NCBI GenBank assembly: GCA_964513075.1
Contig: CAZELR010000011.1
Span: 20,767-84,766 of the forward strand
Origin: DAOUBP01 sp964513075
GTDB lineage: Bacteria; Chloroflexota; Anaerolineae; CG2-30-64-16
Direction: 5' to 3'
DNA: 64,000 nucleotides
Shown here: positions 14,318-23,655 of the stretch, one piece after another
Layout: each line of letters begins with the position of its first letter
Numbering within the stretch: position 1 is the first letter of the stretch
The notes under the pieces: generated by a model
The model's database searches: none
What the model was told of the DNA's origin: nothing
The model's input: the letters and a program-made list of their open reading frames with translations, nothing else
Translations under genes and position numbers: made by a program

Positions 14318-14384
14318 CCACCAGCCGTCAGGCGGGTGGTGGGAAGTCTTTTACTGCCTCGTCAGCCTCCAGGTGACGGGGCAG
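14318..14384 (+). promoter_or_regulatory. Structured tuf leader with two hairpins
   Basis: Two successive stems occur in the leader. CCACCAGCC (14318-14326) pairs with GGCGGGTGG (14331-14339) with one mismatch. CTGCCTCGTCA (14354-14364) pairs with TGACGGGGCAG (14374-14384) through 11 pairs including one G-T, and TTGTTT follows. The second looks like an attenuator. I do not recognise a named riboswitch. Confidence 0.45.
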
Positions 14385-14466
14385 TTGTTTCGTCTGAAGC
14401 ATAACGTCGAGGAACGCCCGCTGGCTGATGCGCTGCGTGGCACATCTTAGAAGGAGCAAGGTCATC

Positions 14467-15666
<1,200 letters not shown>

Positions 15667-15743
15667 TTGAAAGTTCAAGGTTCAAGGTTCAAGGCAGCGG
15701 GCTTGGACCTGCTACCTTCAACCTTGAACCTTAAACCTGTAAC
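15667..15743. repeat. Heptad-phased inverted repeat filling the tuf-rpsJ gap
   Basis: The gap reads as eleven consecutive 7-bp units from the tuf stop codon to the rpsJ SD. They include TTGAAAG, three TTCAAGG, then CTTCAAC, CTTGAAC, CTTAAAC and CTGTAAC. Positions 15677-15694 pair with 15715-15732 over 18 bp with one mismatch, forming a hairpin. It may act as a terminator or mRNA 3'-end stabiliser. It belongs with the heptad tracts at 45066 and 47442. Confidence 0.8.
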
Positions 15744-15752
15744 GGAGGCATT

Positions 15753-16061
15753 ATGGCCAAAAATAGGATTCGGATCCGACTAAAGGCATTCGATCACCGG
15801 GTGCTGGATGACTCAGTGCGGAAGATTGTGGATGCTGCCGAGCGTACGGGTGCCAATGTCGTTGGCCCTGTGCCGCTGCCGACCCGCATCGAGAAGTTCA
15901 CGGTGGCTCGTTCGCCGTTTATCGATAAGGATAGCCGCGAACAGTTCGAAATCCGCACGCACAAGCGCCTGATCGATGTGTTGGATCCCGGCCCCAAGAC
16001 GATCGAGAATCTCACCAAGCTTGACTTGCCGGCCGGTGTCGATATCGAGATCAAACTTTAG
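15753..16061 (+). CDS. rpsJ: 30S ribosomal protein S10
   Basis: This 102-residue protein has the usual S10 length and the conserved core IRIRLKAFDHRVLDDSVRKI with the PLPTRIEKFTV loop. S10 sits in the 30S head and, as NusE, also joins transcription antitermination complexes. It heads the S10-type ribosomal cluster, with a GGAGG SD directly after the heptad hairpin. Confidence 0.97.
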   Translation: MAKNRIRIRLKAFDHRVLDDSVRKIVDAAERTGANVVGPVPLPTRIEKFTVARSPFIDKDSREQFEIRTHKRLIDVLDPGPKTIENLTKLDLPAGVDIEIKL

Positions 16062-16171
16062 CAAGTAGCGGATAGCTGGTGGCGAATCGTGTGTGCCATA
16101 GAGCCATTGGCCAATCGGGATGATGCGGCTCCCTCATACAAGGGCAGTCACGGCAGTCCCAGGGAGGAAAA

Positions 16172-16810
16172 GTGAAAGGTATTCTGGGTCGTAAGGTGGG
16201 CATGACCCAATTGCTCACTGCCAAGGGCACTGTGGTGCCCGTTACGGTGATCGAGGCCGGGCCCTGCTTCGTCACGCAGATCAAGACATCCGAGAAGGAC
16301 GGCTACTTTGCCGTTCAGTTGGGCTACCAGGAAACTAAGCCGAGACGGCTCACCAAGGGTGAGCTGGGTCATATTCGCCGTCGCAATGCAAACTTGCCTG
16401 CAGTGCGGATTTTGCGCGAGCTCCGCATGAAGTCGGTGACGGATTATGCCGTTGGGCAAAAGATTCTCGCTGATCTATTCGCGGCGGGAGAGCATGTGGA
16501 TGTCAAGGGCCTCTCCAAGGGCCGGGGCTTCCAGGGCGGCGTCAAGCGGCACGGCTTCCGCGGTGGGCCGCGCACGCACGGCCAGTCGGACCGTCTGCGG
16601 GCCCCGGGCGCGAGTAGTGCGGGTACGACCCCCGGTCGTATTTACAAGGGCAAGCACATGGCCGGCCACATGGGCAACGCGTCGGTGACGGTGTCTAACC
16701 TGCGGGTCGAACTGGTAGACCCCGAGCGCAATTTGCTGGCAGTGCGTGGCGCTGTGCCAGGCGCGAGGGGCGGCCTGTTGGTCATCACAGAAGCGCGCAA
16801 GCAGGGGTAG
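16172..16810 (+). CDS. rplC: 50S ribosomal protein L3
   Basis: This 212-residue protein begins at GTG behind GGGAGGAAAA and opens MKGILGRKVGMTQL. The conserved GVSKGRGFQG-type loop (KGLSKGRGFQGGVKRHGF), which reaches toward the peptidyl transferase centre, is present. L3 is an early 50S assembly protein. The 110-bp gap before it holds no other gene. Confidence 0.97.
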   Translation: MKGILGRKVGMTQLLTAKGTVVPVTVIEAGPCFVTQIKTSEKDGYFAVQLGYQETKPRRLTKGELGHIRRRNANLPAVRILRELRMKSVTDYAVGQKILADLFAAGEHVDVKGLSKGRGFQGGVKRHGFRGGPRTHGQSDRLRAPGASSAGTTPGRIYKGKHMAGHMGNASVTVSNLRVELVDPERNLLAVRGAVPGARGGLLVITEARKQG

Positions 16811-16815
16811 TGACG

Positions 16816-17436
16816 ATGTTAGTCTCATTGATAAACATGGCGGGCGAGAAGGTCGGCGCGGTCGAATTGGCCGATGCCATCTTCGCAGCACCCGTAAACA
16901 CACCGTTGATGCACCAGGCAGTCGTTCGCCAACTGGCTAATGCTCGTCTGGGCACGGCCCAAGTCAAGGGTCGCAGCCAGGTCGCTGGCGGTGGTCGGAA
17001 GCCGTGGAAGCAAAAGGGCACTGGCCGTGCACGCCAAGGCTCCATTCGGGCGGCGCAGTGGCGTGGCGGCGGCATCATCTTTGGCCCCAGCCCGCGTTCC
17101 TACGAGCAGGCCATGCCGCGCAAGATGCGTCATGCTGCGCTGCGCTCAGCCTTGACTGTCAAGGCCGCGGAAGAGAAGCTGGTTGTTGTGGACGCGCTGA
17201 AGGTTGCCGCGCCGAAGACCCGGGACATGGCTCTGGCCCTCCAGCGCCTGGCCCCTGATGCCAGCGTTCTGCTGCTGCTGGCCGCTGCGGATGAAACCGT
17301 CGAGCGCGCTGCCAACAACCTGCCCGATGTCAAGCTGTTGCGCGCGAGCTACCTCAACATTCGCGATTTGCTCACCTACGATTACGTGGTCATCCCGCAA
17401 GATGCGTTGACCGTGATCGAAGGCATCTTGGGCTAG
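16816..17436 (+). CDS. rplD: 50S ribosomal protein L4
   Basis: L4, about 206 residues. The extended exit-tunnel loop is recognisable as GRKPWKQKGTGRARQGSIR. I chose ATG 16816, with AGGGG 8 bp upstream, over GTG 16810, which would overlap the rplC stop. In many bacteria L4 also represses its own operon. No canonical leader was identified here. Confidence 0.96.
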   Translation: MLVSLINMAGEKVGAVELADAIFAAPVNTPLMHQAVVRQLANARLGTAQVKGRSQVAGGGRKPWKQKGTGRARQGSIRAAQWRGGGIIFGPSPRSYEQAMPRKMRHAALRSALTVKAAEEKLVVVDALKVAAPKTRDMALALQRLAPDASVLLLLAAADETVERAANNLPDVKLLRASYLNIRDLLTYDYVVIPQDALTVIEGILG

Positions 17437-17450
17437 CTGGAGGAGATCAG

Positions 17451-17741
17451 ATGCACGTTTACGATATACTCAAGCGCCCGATCGTGACCGAGAAGTCCAA
17501 CGCACAGGCCGACGCGGCGCACCAATACACGTTCGAAGTGGATCGCCGCGCCAACAAGATGCAGGTCAAGGACGCGGTGGAGACGGCCTTCAACGTCAAG
17601 GTCATCGAAGTCAACGTTGTCAACATCCCGGCCAAGAAGGGGCGTTATGGCCGCCTCACCATCACCAAGAAGCCCGCTTTCAAGAAGGCTTTGGTGACGT
17701 TGGCGCCTGGGAGCACGATCCAGTTCTTCGAGGGTGTGTAA
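17451..17741 (+). CDS. rplW: 50S ribosomal protein L23
   Basis: This 96-residue protein, opening MHVYDILKRPIVTEKS, has normal L23 length and pattern. L23 lines the tunnel exit and is the docking site for trigger factor and SRP. A GGAGGAG SD precedes it. Its stop lies one base before the rplB start. Confidence 0.97.
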   Translation: MHVYDILKRPIVTEKSNAQADAAHQYTFEVDRRANKMQVKDAVETAFNVKVIEVNVVNIPAKKGRYGRLTITKKPAFKKALVTLAPGSTIQFFEGV

Positions 17742-17742
17742 T

Positions 17743-18585
17743 ATGGCCATTAAGCTGTACAAGCCTACTACCCCGGGGCGGCGTGGGATGAGCGTCTCCA
17801 CGTTTGAGGAAGTCACCCGGTCCACTCCGGAGAAGTCGCTGCTGCGGCCGCTGGCTGGGCAGGCCGGGCGCAACAATGCTGGCCGCGTTACTGTTCGTCA
17901 TCGCGGCGGCGGTCACAAGCGCATGTACCGGCTCATCGACTTCAAGCGCAACAAGCATGGCATACCGGCGCGCGTAGACTCGGTCGAGTACGATCCGAAC
18001 CGCTCAGCTCGCATCGCCTTGCTCGTTTATGCTGACGGTGAACGCCGCTACATCCTGGCTCCGCTGGGACTGAAAGTCGGCACGCGCCTCATGTCTGGCC
18101 CGGAAGCCGAAGTGCGGGTGGGAAACACGCTGCCACTGCGCAATATTCCGCTGGGCACCATGGTGCATAACGTCGAATTGCAGCCCGGCCGCGGCGGTCA
18201 GATGGTCCGGTCAGCCGGGACCGCGGCTCAGGTCATGGCCAAGGAAGGCGATTACGCCCAGGTGCGTTTGCCGAGCGGCGAGGTCCGGAAGGTCCTTATG
18301 GATTGTCTGGCCACCATCGGGCAGGTCGGCAATTCTGACCATGCAAACATCAACTTGGGCAAGGCCGGCCGCAAGCGGTGGCTGGGTTGGCGCCCGACCG
18401 TGCGCGGCACCGCAATGGATCCGAACTCGCACCCGCACGGTGGGGGTGAGGGCCGCTCTTCAGTCGGCATGCCGGGGCCCAAGACGCCCTGGGGCAAGCC
18501 GGCCTTAGGCTACAAGACGCGCAAGAACAAGCGGACGAACCGGTTCATCGTGCGTCGCCGCAGTAGCGGCCGCAGCAAGAAGTGA
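17743..18585 (+). CDS. rplB: 50S ribosomal protein L2
   Basis: This 280-residue protein opens MAIKLYKPTTPGRRGMSV. It carries the C-terminal GTAMDPNSHPHGGGEGRSS segment, whose histidine is near-universal in L2 and sits close to the peptidyl transferase centre. The start follows GAGGG inside the end of rplW. Length and sequence are typical. Confidence 0.97.
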   Translation: MAIKLYKPTTPGRRGMSVSTFEEVTRSTPEKSLLRPLAGQAGRNNAGRVTVRHRGGGHKRMYRLIDFKRNKHGIPARVDSVEYDPNRSARIALLVYADGERRYILAPLGLKVGTRLMSGPEAEVRVGNTLPLRNIPLGTMVHNVELQPGRGGQMVRSAGTAAQVMAKEGDYAQVRLPSGEVRKVLMDCLATIGQVGNSDHANINLGKAGRKRWLGWRPTVRGTAMDPNSHPHGGGEGRSSVGMPGPKTPWGKPALGYKTRKNKRTNRFIVRRRSSGRSKK

Positions 18586-18597
18586 TGGGGGTGAGGA

Positions 18598-18876
18598 ATG
18601 TCTCGATCGTTGAAGAAGGGCCCGTACGTACAGCCTAAGCTGTTGAAGAAGGTCGAAGCCATGAATCGCACCGGCAAGAAGCAGGTTGTCAAGACCTGGT
18701 CGCGTGCTTCGACAGTCTTTCCACAGATGGTCGGTCACACCATCGCAATCCATGATGGGCGTCGCCATGTTCCGATCTACGTTGCTGAGAACATGGTAGG
18801 ACACAAACTGGGCGAGTTCGCACCCACTCGATTCTTCCGTGGGCATGTGAAAACCGAGAAGAAAACCACGCGCTAG
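18598..18876 (+). CDS. rpsS: 30S ribosomal protein S19
   Basis: This 92-residue protein opens MSRSLKKGPYVQPKLLKKVE and contains the conserved GHKLGEFAPTRFFRGH segment. S19 forms a head complex with S13 and contacts the 50S subunit. A GGGGGTGAGG-type SD precedes it. Confidence 0.97.
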   Translation: MSRSLKKGPYVQPKLLKKVEAMNRTGKKQVVKTWSRASTVFPQMVGHTIAIHDGRRHVPIYVAENMVGHKLGEFAPTRFFRGHVKTEKKTTR

Positions 18877-18886
18877 AGGTGCAAGA

Positions 18887-19222
18887 ATGGAAGTTCGGGC
18901 GATAACAAAGTACGTGGGGATCTCCCCGCAGAAGACCCGGTGGGTCATTGATCAGGTGCGTGGGATGCGGGCCGAGAACGCTTTGGCCCTGCTGCGCTAC
19001 ATGCCGCAACAGGCAGCCGACCCGGTTGCCAAGACCATCGCTTCTGCTCTGGCCAATGCCGAGGAGAATTTGGGTTTGGCTCGCGAAGACATGGTTGTTG
19101 CTGTCATCAGTGCTGACGGCGCGCCGTTGCGTCGCTGGCGCCGCTTTGGCGCACGCGGACGGTTTAAGCCGATCATCCGGCGGTCTTCGCACATTACCGT
19201 GATTCTTGAGGAACGGCAATAA
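18887..19222 (+). CDS. rplV: 50S ribosomal protein L22
   Basis: This 111-residue protein has the L22 opening AITKYVGISPQKTRWVIDQVRG. Its exit-tunnel hairpin loop ends RRSSHITVILEE. L22 and L4 form the tunnel constriction where macrolides act. The gene follows rpsS by 10 bp. Confidence 0.96.
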   Translation: MEVRAITKYVGISPQKTRWVIDQVRGMRAENALALLRYMPQQAADPVAKTIASALANAEENLGLAREDMVVAVISADGAPLRRWRRFGARGRFKPIIRRSSHITVILEERQ

Positions 19223-19235
19223 CTGGAGATGTACC

Positions 19236-19270
19236 GCAATCCGCTGGATTGCGCCGCATCTTCGGATGCG
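19236..19270 (+). repeat. Two adjacent hairpins in the rplV-rpsC gap
   Basis: GCAATCC (19236-19242) and GGATTGC (19246-19252) form one stem with loop GCT. CGCATC-TTCG-GATGCG (19255-19270) forms a second with a stable UUCG tetraloop. The first palindrome recurs inside the 5' end of cysNC at 37531-37547, so it is a dispersed element. Both lie just upstream of the rpsC SD. Confidence 0.75.
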
Positions 19271-19289
19271 CATGGGTAAGGAGGCAGCA

Positions 19290-19931
19290 TTGGGCCGCAA
19301 AGTTAATCCTGTTGGTTTTCGTCTCGGCATCACCGAACAGCATCGCTCGCGCTGGTATGCTGAGGGTGAAGAGTATACCAAGTTAGTGGCGGAGGATCGG
19401 AAGATCCGTAAGCTCCTGCTGGAGTCGCTTCCGGATGCTCAGATTTCTAAGGTGGAGATCGAACGCTTTCCGCCTAACCAGGTCCGGGTTACCGTACACT
19501 CAGCCAAGCCGGGCGTTATGATCGGGCGCAAGGGCGCCACGGTCAACGCCCTGCGGAATGATTTGCAGCAGATTACCGGCAAGCGGGTTAAGCTGGATAT
19601 CGCTGAGATCGACCACCCGGAGACCGATGCTTATCTTGTCGCATATAGCATTGCTGAGCAACTCGGTCGCCGTATCTCGCACAAGCGGGCCATGAAACAG
19701 GCCGTGCTCCGTGCGCTTAAATCGGGCGCCCAGGGCTGCATGATCCGCTGCGGCGGTCGCCTGGCGGGCTCTGAGATGGCCCGGGTCGAGACGATCCGTG
19801 AAGGTCGTATCCCGCGCCATACATTGCGTGCCGAGCTGGACTACGCCAAGGGCGAAGCGTTGACCACCTATGGTCGGATCGGCATCAAGGTGTGGATCTA
19901 CAAAGGCGAGCGCCTGCCCGGCGCCGAGTAA
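19290..19931 (+). CDS. rpsC: 30S ribosomal protein S3
   Basis: S3, about 213 residues. The TTG at 19290 lies 5 bp after AAGGAGG and gives the canonical (M)GRKVNPVGFRLGI. Upstream in-frame ATGs at 19266 and 19272 would add non-conserved residues that overlap the hairpins. The KH-domain GxxG loop appears as IGRKGATVN. S3 lines the mRNA entry channel. Confidence 0.95.
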   Translation: MGRKVNPVGFRLGITEQHRSRWYAEGEEYTKLVAEDRKIRKLLLESLPDAQISKVEIERFPPNQVRVTVHSAKPGVMIGRKGATVNALRNDLQQITGKRVKLDIAEIDHPETDAYLVAYSIAEQLGRRISHKRAMKQAVLRALKSGAQGCMIRCGGRLAGSEMARVETIREGRIPRHTLRAELDYAKGEALTTYGRIGIKVWIYKGERLPGAE

Positions 19932-19946
19932 GAGGGAGTTATCGAA

Positions 19947-20369
19947 ATGTTGATGCCTAAGCGCGTTAAGTATCGCAAGCAGCATCGCGGCCGCCGGACG
20001 GGCATTGCCAGCCGAGGCAATGAAATCAGCTTTGGGGATTACGGCCTGCAAGCGTTGGAGCCCGCCTGGCTGAACAGCCGCCAGATCGAAGCTGCTCGTC
20101 GTGCTATCGTCCGTTATCTGCATCGCGGTGGCAAGCTGTGGATTCGGGTCTTTCCCGATCACCCGGTTACCAAGCGGCCGGCCGAAACCCGTATGGGTGG
20201 CGGTAAGGGTGCGGTGGAATTCTGGGCTGCGGTGGTTCGCCCTGGCTCGGTATTGTTTGAGGTAGCCGGCGTGGAGGAGATAGATGCTCGCGAAGCGATG
20301 CGACTGGCCTCTGCCAAGCTGCCGATTCCCACGCAGTTTGTGCGGCGGGATTTGGGGGAGGTGGCCTGA
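19947..20369 (+). CDS. rplP: 50S ribosomal protein L16
   Basis: This 140-residue protein opens MLMPKRVKYRKQHRGR and has the conserved MGGGKGAVEFWAAVV segment. L16 helps position the A-site tRNA and is incorporated late in 50S assembly. The stop overlaps the rpmC ATG (TGATG). Confidence 0.97.
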   Translation: MLMPKRVKYRKQHRGRRTGIASRGNEISFGDYGLQALEPAWLNSRQIEAARRAIVRYLHRGGKLWIRVFPDHPVTKRPAETRMGGGKGAVEFWAAVVRPGSVLFEVAGVEEIDAREAMRLASAKLPIPTQFVRRDLGEVA

Positions 20370-20575
20370 TGCTGCCTAGCGAAGTTCGAAATCTTTCGGA
20401 AACCGAGATTACTCGGCACCTGGATGAGGCCCATCATGAGTTGTTCAATCTGCGTTTTCAGTACGCGACAGGTCAGCTCAAAAACACAACCCGGTTGAGT
20501 TACGTGCGCCGCGAGGTTGCCCGTCTCCGCACCATCCTGCGCGAGCGTGAGCTTGCTGCGGCTAAGGGGGAATGA
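20369..20575 (+). CDS. rpmC: 50S ribosomal protein L29
   Basis: This 68-residue helical protein has the L29 signature ELFNLRFQYATGQLKNTTRL. L29 sits beside L23 at the exit tunnel. It is translationally coupled to rplP by a one-base overlap. Confidence 0.96.
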   Translation: MLPSEVRNLSETEITRHLDEAHHELFNLRFQYATGQLKNTTRLSYVRREVARLRTILRERELAAAKGE

Positions 20576-20578
20576 CGT

Positions 20579-20875
20579 ATGGAAGCGCAGCGAAAACGCC
20601 TGATTGGCCAGGTGGCCAGTACTAAGATGGACAAGACCGTGGTCGTGGTGGTGCAACGTATCCGTCGCCATCCACTCTATGGCAAGGTCATTCGCATCAG
20701 CAAGCGCTACAAGGCGCATGACGAAGACAATGCCTGCCGGCCCGGCGACGAGGTTCGCATCGTCGAATCCCGCCCTTACAGCAAGGATACGCGCTTCCGG
20801 GTGGAACAGATTCTGCAGCGTGCCGCACAGATCGACCGGACGCCCTTGCAGGCCGAGAGCGAAGCGGAGAGGTGA
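20579..20875 (+). CDS. rpsQ: 30S ribosomal protein S17
   Basis: This 98-residue protein contains GQVASTKMDKTVVVVVQR and the RVHP-like RRHPLYGKVI, both typical of S17, an early 30S assembly protein with an OB fold. A short C-terminal extension rich in Glu and Ala follows the conserved core. Confidence 0.96.
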   Translation: MEAQRKRLIGQVASTKMDKTVVVVVQRIRRHPLYGKVIRISKRYKAHDEDNACRPGDEVRIVESRPYSKDTRFRVEQILQRAAQIDRTPLQAESEAER

Positions 20876-20878
20876 GCC

Positions 20879-21247
20879 ATGATTCAGCAGGAAAGCAGGC
20901 TTAAGATCGCCGATAATACCGGCGCCAAAGAGATCCTCTGCATTCGCGTGTTGGGCGGTTCGACCCGGCGGTATGCGCACTTGGGGGACGTCATCATTGC
21001 CTCTGTAAAACAGGCGGCGCCGCACGGGGCTGTCAAAGAAGGCGAAGTGGTGCGTGCCGTGGTCGTCCGTACGACCTACCCACAGAAGCGTGCAGATGGG
21101 TCCTCGATCCGCTTCGACGATAATGCAGCGGTCATCATCGACCAGCTTAAGGCGCCCCGCGGGACGCGCATTTTTGGGCCTGTGGCGCGCGAGCTGCGCG
21201 ACCGGGGTTTCATGCGGATCGTTTCGTTGGCGCCGGAAGTGCTGTAG
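20879..21247 (+). CDS. rplN: 50S ribosomal protein L14
   Basis: This 122-residue protein has the exact usual length and opens MIQQESRLKIADNTGAKEIL. The signature segment GTRIFGPVARELR is present near the end. L14 contributes to intersubunit bridges with 16S rRNA. Confidence 0.97.
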   Translation: MIQQESRLKIADNTGAKEILCIRVLGGSTRRYAHLGDVIIASVKQAAPHGAVKEGEVVRAVVVRTTYPQKRADGSSIRFDDNAAVIIDQLKAPRGTRIFGPVARELRDRGFMRIVSLAPEVL

Positions 21248-21259
21248 GGAGAAGCAATC

Positions 21260-21619
21260 ATGGACATTCGTAAAGGCGACAAAGTAGCGGTCATCGCGGG
21301 CGAAGATCGCGGCAGTCAGGGCGATGTACAGCGCGTGATCCGGGCCAAGTGGGGCAAAGGGCGCCGCGCGGGCGAGCGCAATCCTTTAGGGGATCGTGTG
21401 ACGGTGGCCGGTGTCAACCTGATCAAGAAGCATCAACGCCGGACAGGCAACGTCAACACCCAGTTCGGCATCATCGAACGCGAAGCGCCGATTCACGTTT
21501 CTAACGTCATGTTGGTCTGCCCAAAGTGCGGTAAGCCGACTCGTGTGGGCCATAAGTTGCATGCCGATGGCAGCCGGTCGCGTATGTGTAAGCAGTGCGG
21601 CGAATCGATCGACGCGTAG
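21260..21619 (+). CDS. rplX: 50S ribosomal protein L24
   Basis: This 119-residue protein has an N-terminal KOW motif (RKGDKVAVIAGEDRGSQG). The C-terminal half carries two CxxC pairs (CPKCGKPTRVG and MCKQCG) that could bind zinc, as seen in some bacterial L24 variants. L24 initiates 50S assembly. Confidence 0.96.
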   Translation: MDIRKGDKVAVIAGEDRGSQGDVQRVIRAKWGKGRRAGERNPLGDRVTVAGVNLIKKHQRRTGNVNTQFGIIEREAPIHVSNVMLVCPKCGKPTRVGHKLHADGSRSRMCKQCGESIDA

Positions 21620-21648
21620 GTCGCCGACAACGGCAGGGAGTGTTTCGG

Positions 21649-22197
21649 ATGGCAAGCATGCCGAGATTACTGGAACGGTACCGAAAAGAAGTGGTGCCGG
21701 CAATGGAAAAGGAATTCGGCTACGACAACGTGATGCAAGTGCCGCGCATCGAGAAGGTCGTACTGAATATTGGTATGGGCGAGGCGTTGCAGAACGCCAA
21801 GTCGCTGGATGCCGCCGCTGGCGACATGCGCGCCATCGCCGGTCAGAAGCCGGTCTTCACCAAGGCCAAGCGCTCGGTTGCGGCTTTCAAGTTGCGCGAG
21901 GGCAACACCATCGGTGTGACCGTCACGCTGCGCCAGGAGCGCATGTGGAGCTTCCTGGATCGCCTGATGAACGTGGCGCTGCCGCGTTTGCGTGACTTTC
22001 GGGGAATCTCACCGGATGCGTTCGACGGCCATGGCAACTACAGCCTCGGCTTGCGCGAACAGCTTCTCTTCCCTGAGATTCAATACGATAAAATTGACAA
22101 GGTGCGCGGCATGGCTGTGACCATCGTGACGACGGCGAAGACGGACGAAGAAGGCCGCCGGGTGTTGGCTTTGCTGGGTATGCCGTTCCAAAAATAG
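21649..22197 (+). CDS. rplE: 50S ribosomal protein L5
   Basis: This 182-residue protein opens MASMPRLLERYRKEVVPAM. The conserved RDFRGISPDAFDGHGNY segment is visible. L5 binds 5S rRNA and contacts P-site tRNA. I chose ATG 21649 because AGGGAG lies 8 bp upstream; a longer in-frame start near 21595 falls inside rplX. Confidence 0.96.
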   Translation: MASMPRLLERYRKEVVPAMEKEFGYDNVMQVPRIEKVVLNIGMGEALQNAKSLDAAAGDMRAIAGQKPVFTKAKRSVAAFKLREGNTIGVTVTLRQERMWSFLDRLMNVALPRLRDFRGISPDAFDGHGNYSLGLREQLLFPEIQYDKIDKVRGMAVTIVTTAKTDEEGRRVLALLGMPFQK

Positions 22198-22219
22198 GCG
22201 CCGCTAGAGGAGGGTTTCA

Positions 22220-22402
22220 GTGTCCAAAAAGTGCATGCCGCTCCGTGAACAGCGCCGTAAGTACGCTGTGCGTGTACGTAATCGCTGCAGCGTCTGCGGC
22301 CGGCCTCATGGCTATATGCGTCGCTTTGACCTGTGCCGTATTTGCTTCCGGGACCAGGCTCTGCGGGGCAATCTGCCTGGTGTGGTCAAGTCGAGCTGGT
22401 AG
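22220..22402 (+). CDS. rpsN: 30S ribosomal protein S14, zinc-binding type Z
   Basis: This short 60-residue S14 has two CxxC pairs (CSVCGRPHG and CRICFRDQ), the zinc-ribbon type Z form. The start is GTG after GAGGAGG. S14 helps assemble the 30S head. Confidence 0.96.
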   Translation: MSKKCMPLREQRRKYAVRVRNRCSVCGRPHGYMRRFDLCRICFRDQALRGNLPGVVKSSW

Positions 22403-22426
22403 GAAGACGAACGTAGTCCCCTGAGC

Positions 22427-22446
22427 GGGCCCCACGGTTGGGGTCC
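22427..22446 (+). repeat. Short hairpin in the rpsN-rpsH gap
   Basis: GGGCCCCA (22427-22434) pairs with TGGGGTCC (22439-22446). The rest of this 164-bp gap, one of the longest inside the ribosomal cluster, shows no ORF and no clear promoter. Confidence 0.4.
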
Positions 22447-22566
22447 ATGGGAGGGGGGGACGGAACCCTGGATTGTGCGCCCGGCGCCGGCGGTCTAAAG
22501 CTCGCTTGCCCGGCCATGAATCACAGGTGATCCGGCGGGGTGTCCCGTAGGTATAAGGAGTGACCG

Positions 22567-22962
22567 ATGATTAGTGATCCGATTGCCGACATGCTGACGC
22601 GCATTCGCAATGGGCTTCTGGTGCGCCACAAGCAGGTAGTTCTGCCCAGTTCCAAGGTGAAGGTGGCCCTGGCGCGCATCTTGAAGGATGAAGGTTTCAT
22701 CAAGGACTTTGAGGTGACTAAGGATGTCCCTCAGCCGCAGTTGCGCCTTGTGTTGAAATATGACCGCGATCGTAAGTCCCTGGTGACCGGGCTGCAGCGC
22801 ATCAGCAAGCCGGGCCGGCGGGTCTACGTCAAGCGCACCGAGATTCCGTGGGTCCTGAGTGGCCTGGGGATCGCCGTCCTGAGCACGCCGCAGGGAATCA
22901 TGACTGATCAACGCGCGCGGCGGCTTGGCTTGGGCGGCGAGGTGCTCTGCTACGTGTGGTAG
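22567..22962 (+). CDS. rpsH: 30S ribosomal protein S8
   Basis: This 131-residue protein opens MISDPIADMLTRIRNGLLV and ends in the S8 signature STPQGIMTDQRARRLGLGGE. S8 binds helix 21 of 16S rRNA and in some bacteria represses the spc operon. A TAAGGAG SD precedes it. Confidence 0.97.
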   Translation: MISDPIADMLTRIRNGLLVRHKQVVLPSSKVKVALARILKDEGFIKDFEVTKDVPQPQLRLVLKYDRDRKSLVTGLQRISKPGRRVYVKRTEIPWVLSGLGIAVLSTPQGIMTDQRARRLGLGGEVLCYVW

Positions 22963-22973
22963 GAGGCAGGACA

Positions 22974-23537
22974 GTGTCGCGTATTGGCAAAATGCCGGTT
23001 GCGCTGCCGAAGGGCGTGAGCGTGACAGTCAACGAAACGAACCTGGTGACCGTCAAAGGACCCAAGGGCCAGCTTCAACAGCAGCTACCCGGCGATATGC
23101 TGGTGGAAGTCTCTGCTGCTGAGATAGTGGTGAAGCGTCCCAGCGATGCCAAGGTGCATCGCGCGATGCATGGGTTGAGTCGTGCCTTGCTGAACAATAT
23201 GGTGCAGGGCGTCAACACCGGCTTCACGCAAGTCCTGGATATCCAGGGCGTCGGCTATCGGGCTGGCTTGATCGGCAAGAATCTTGCGGTCATGGTGGGT
23301 CTGTCGCATCCTGTGGAGTTTTTGCCGCCGTCCGGTATCACCTTTGACGTCGACAAGCCAGGGCACCAGATCACTATTAGCGGGATCGACAAGCAATTGG
23401 TCGGCCAGATGGCTGCACAAATCCGTGAGCTGCGTCCGCCTGAGCCGTACAAGGGCAAGGGCATTCGTTATCGCGGTGAGATTGTCCGCCAAAAGGCTGG
23501 CAAGAGCGGTAAGGTTGGCGGTAAGGGTAAGAAGTAG
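22974..23537 (+). CDS. rplF: 50S ribosomal protein L6
   Basis: This 187-residue protein starts at GTG 22974, 7 bp after AGGAGG, giving (M)SRIGKMPVALPKGV. The C-terminal L6 signature PEPYKGKGIRYRGE is intact. L6 lies near the factor-binding site. The 118-bp gap after it shows no gene. Confidence 0.96.
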   Translation: MSRIGKMPVALPKGVSVTVNETNLVTVKGPKGQLQQQLPGDMLVEVSAAEIVVKRPSDAKVHRAMHGLSRALLNNMVQGVNTGFTQVLDIQGVGYRAGLIGKNLAVMVGLSHPVEFLPPSGITFDVDKPGHQITISGIDKQLVGQMAAQIRELRPPEPYKGKGIRYRGEIVRQKAGKSGKVGGKGKK

Positions 23538-23655
23538 CTAGTTCCCGGGTCGGGGTGCGGGTGACGCGTCGCTCAAGGGCTGAGGCGCCGCCTGAGGTTG
23601 TCATAGGGAGTTTCAAATCCCGCAGCCGTCCCCGCCGGTCAGGAGGATCAGGTCA

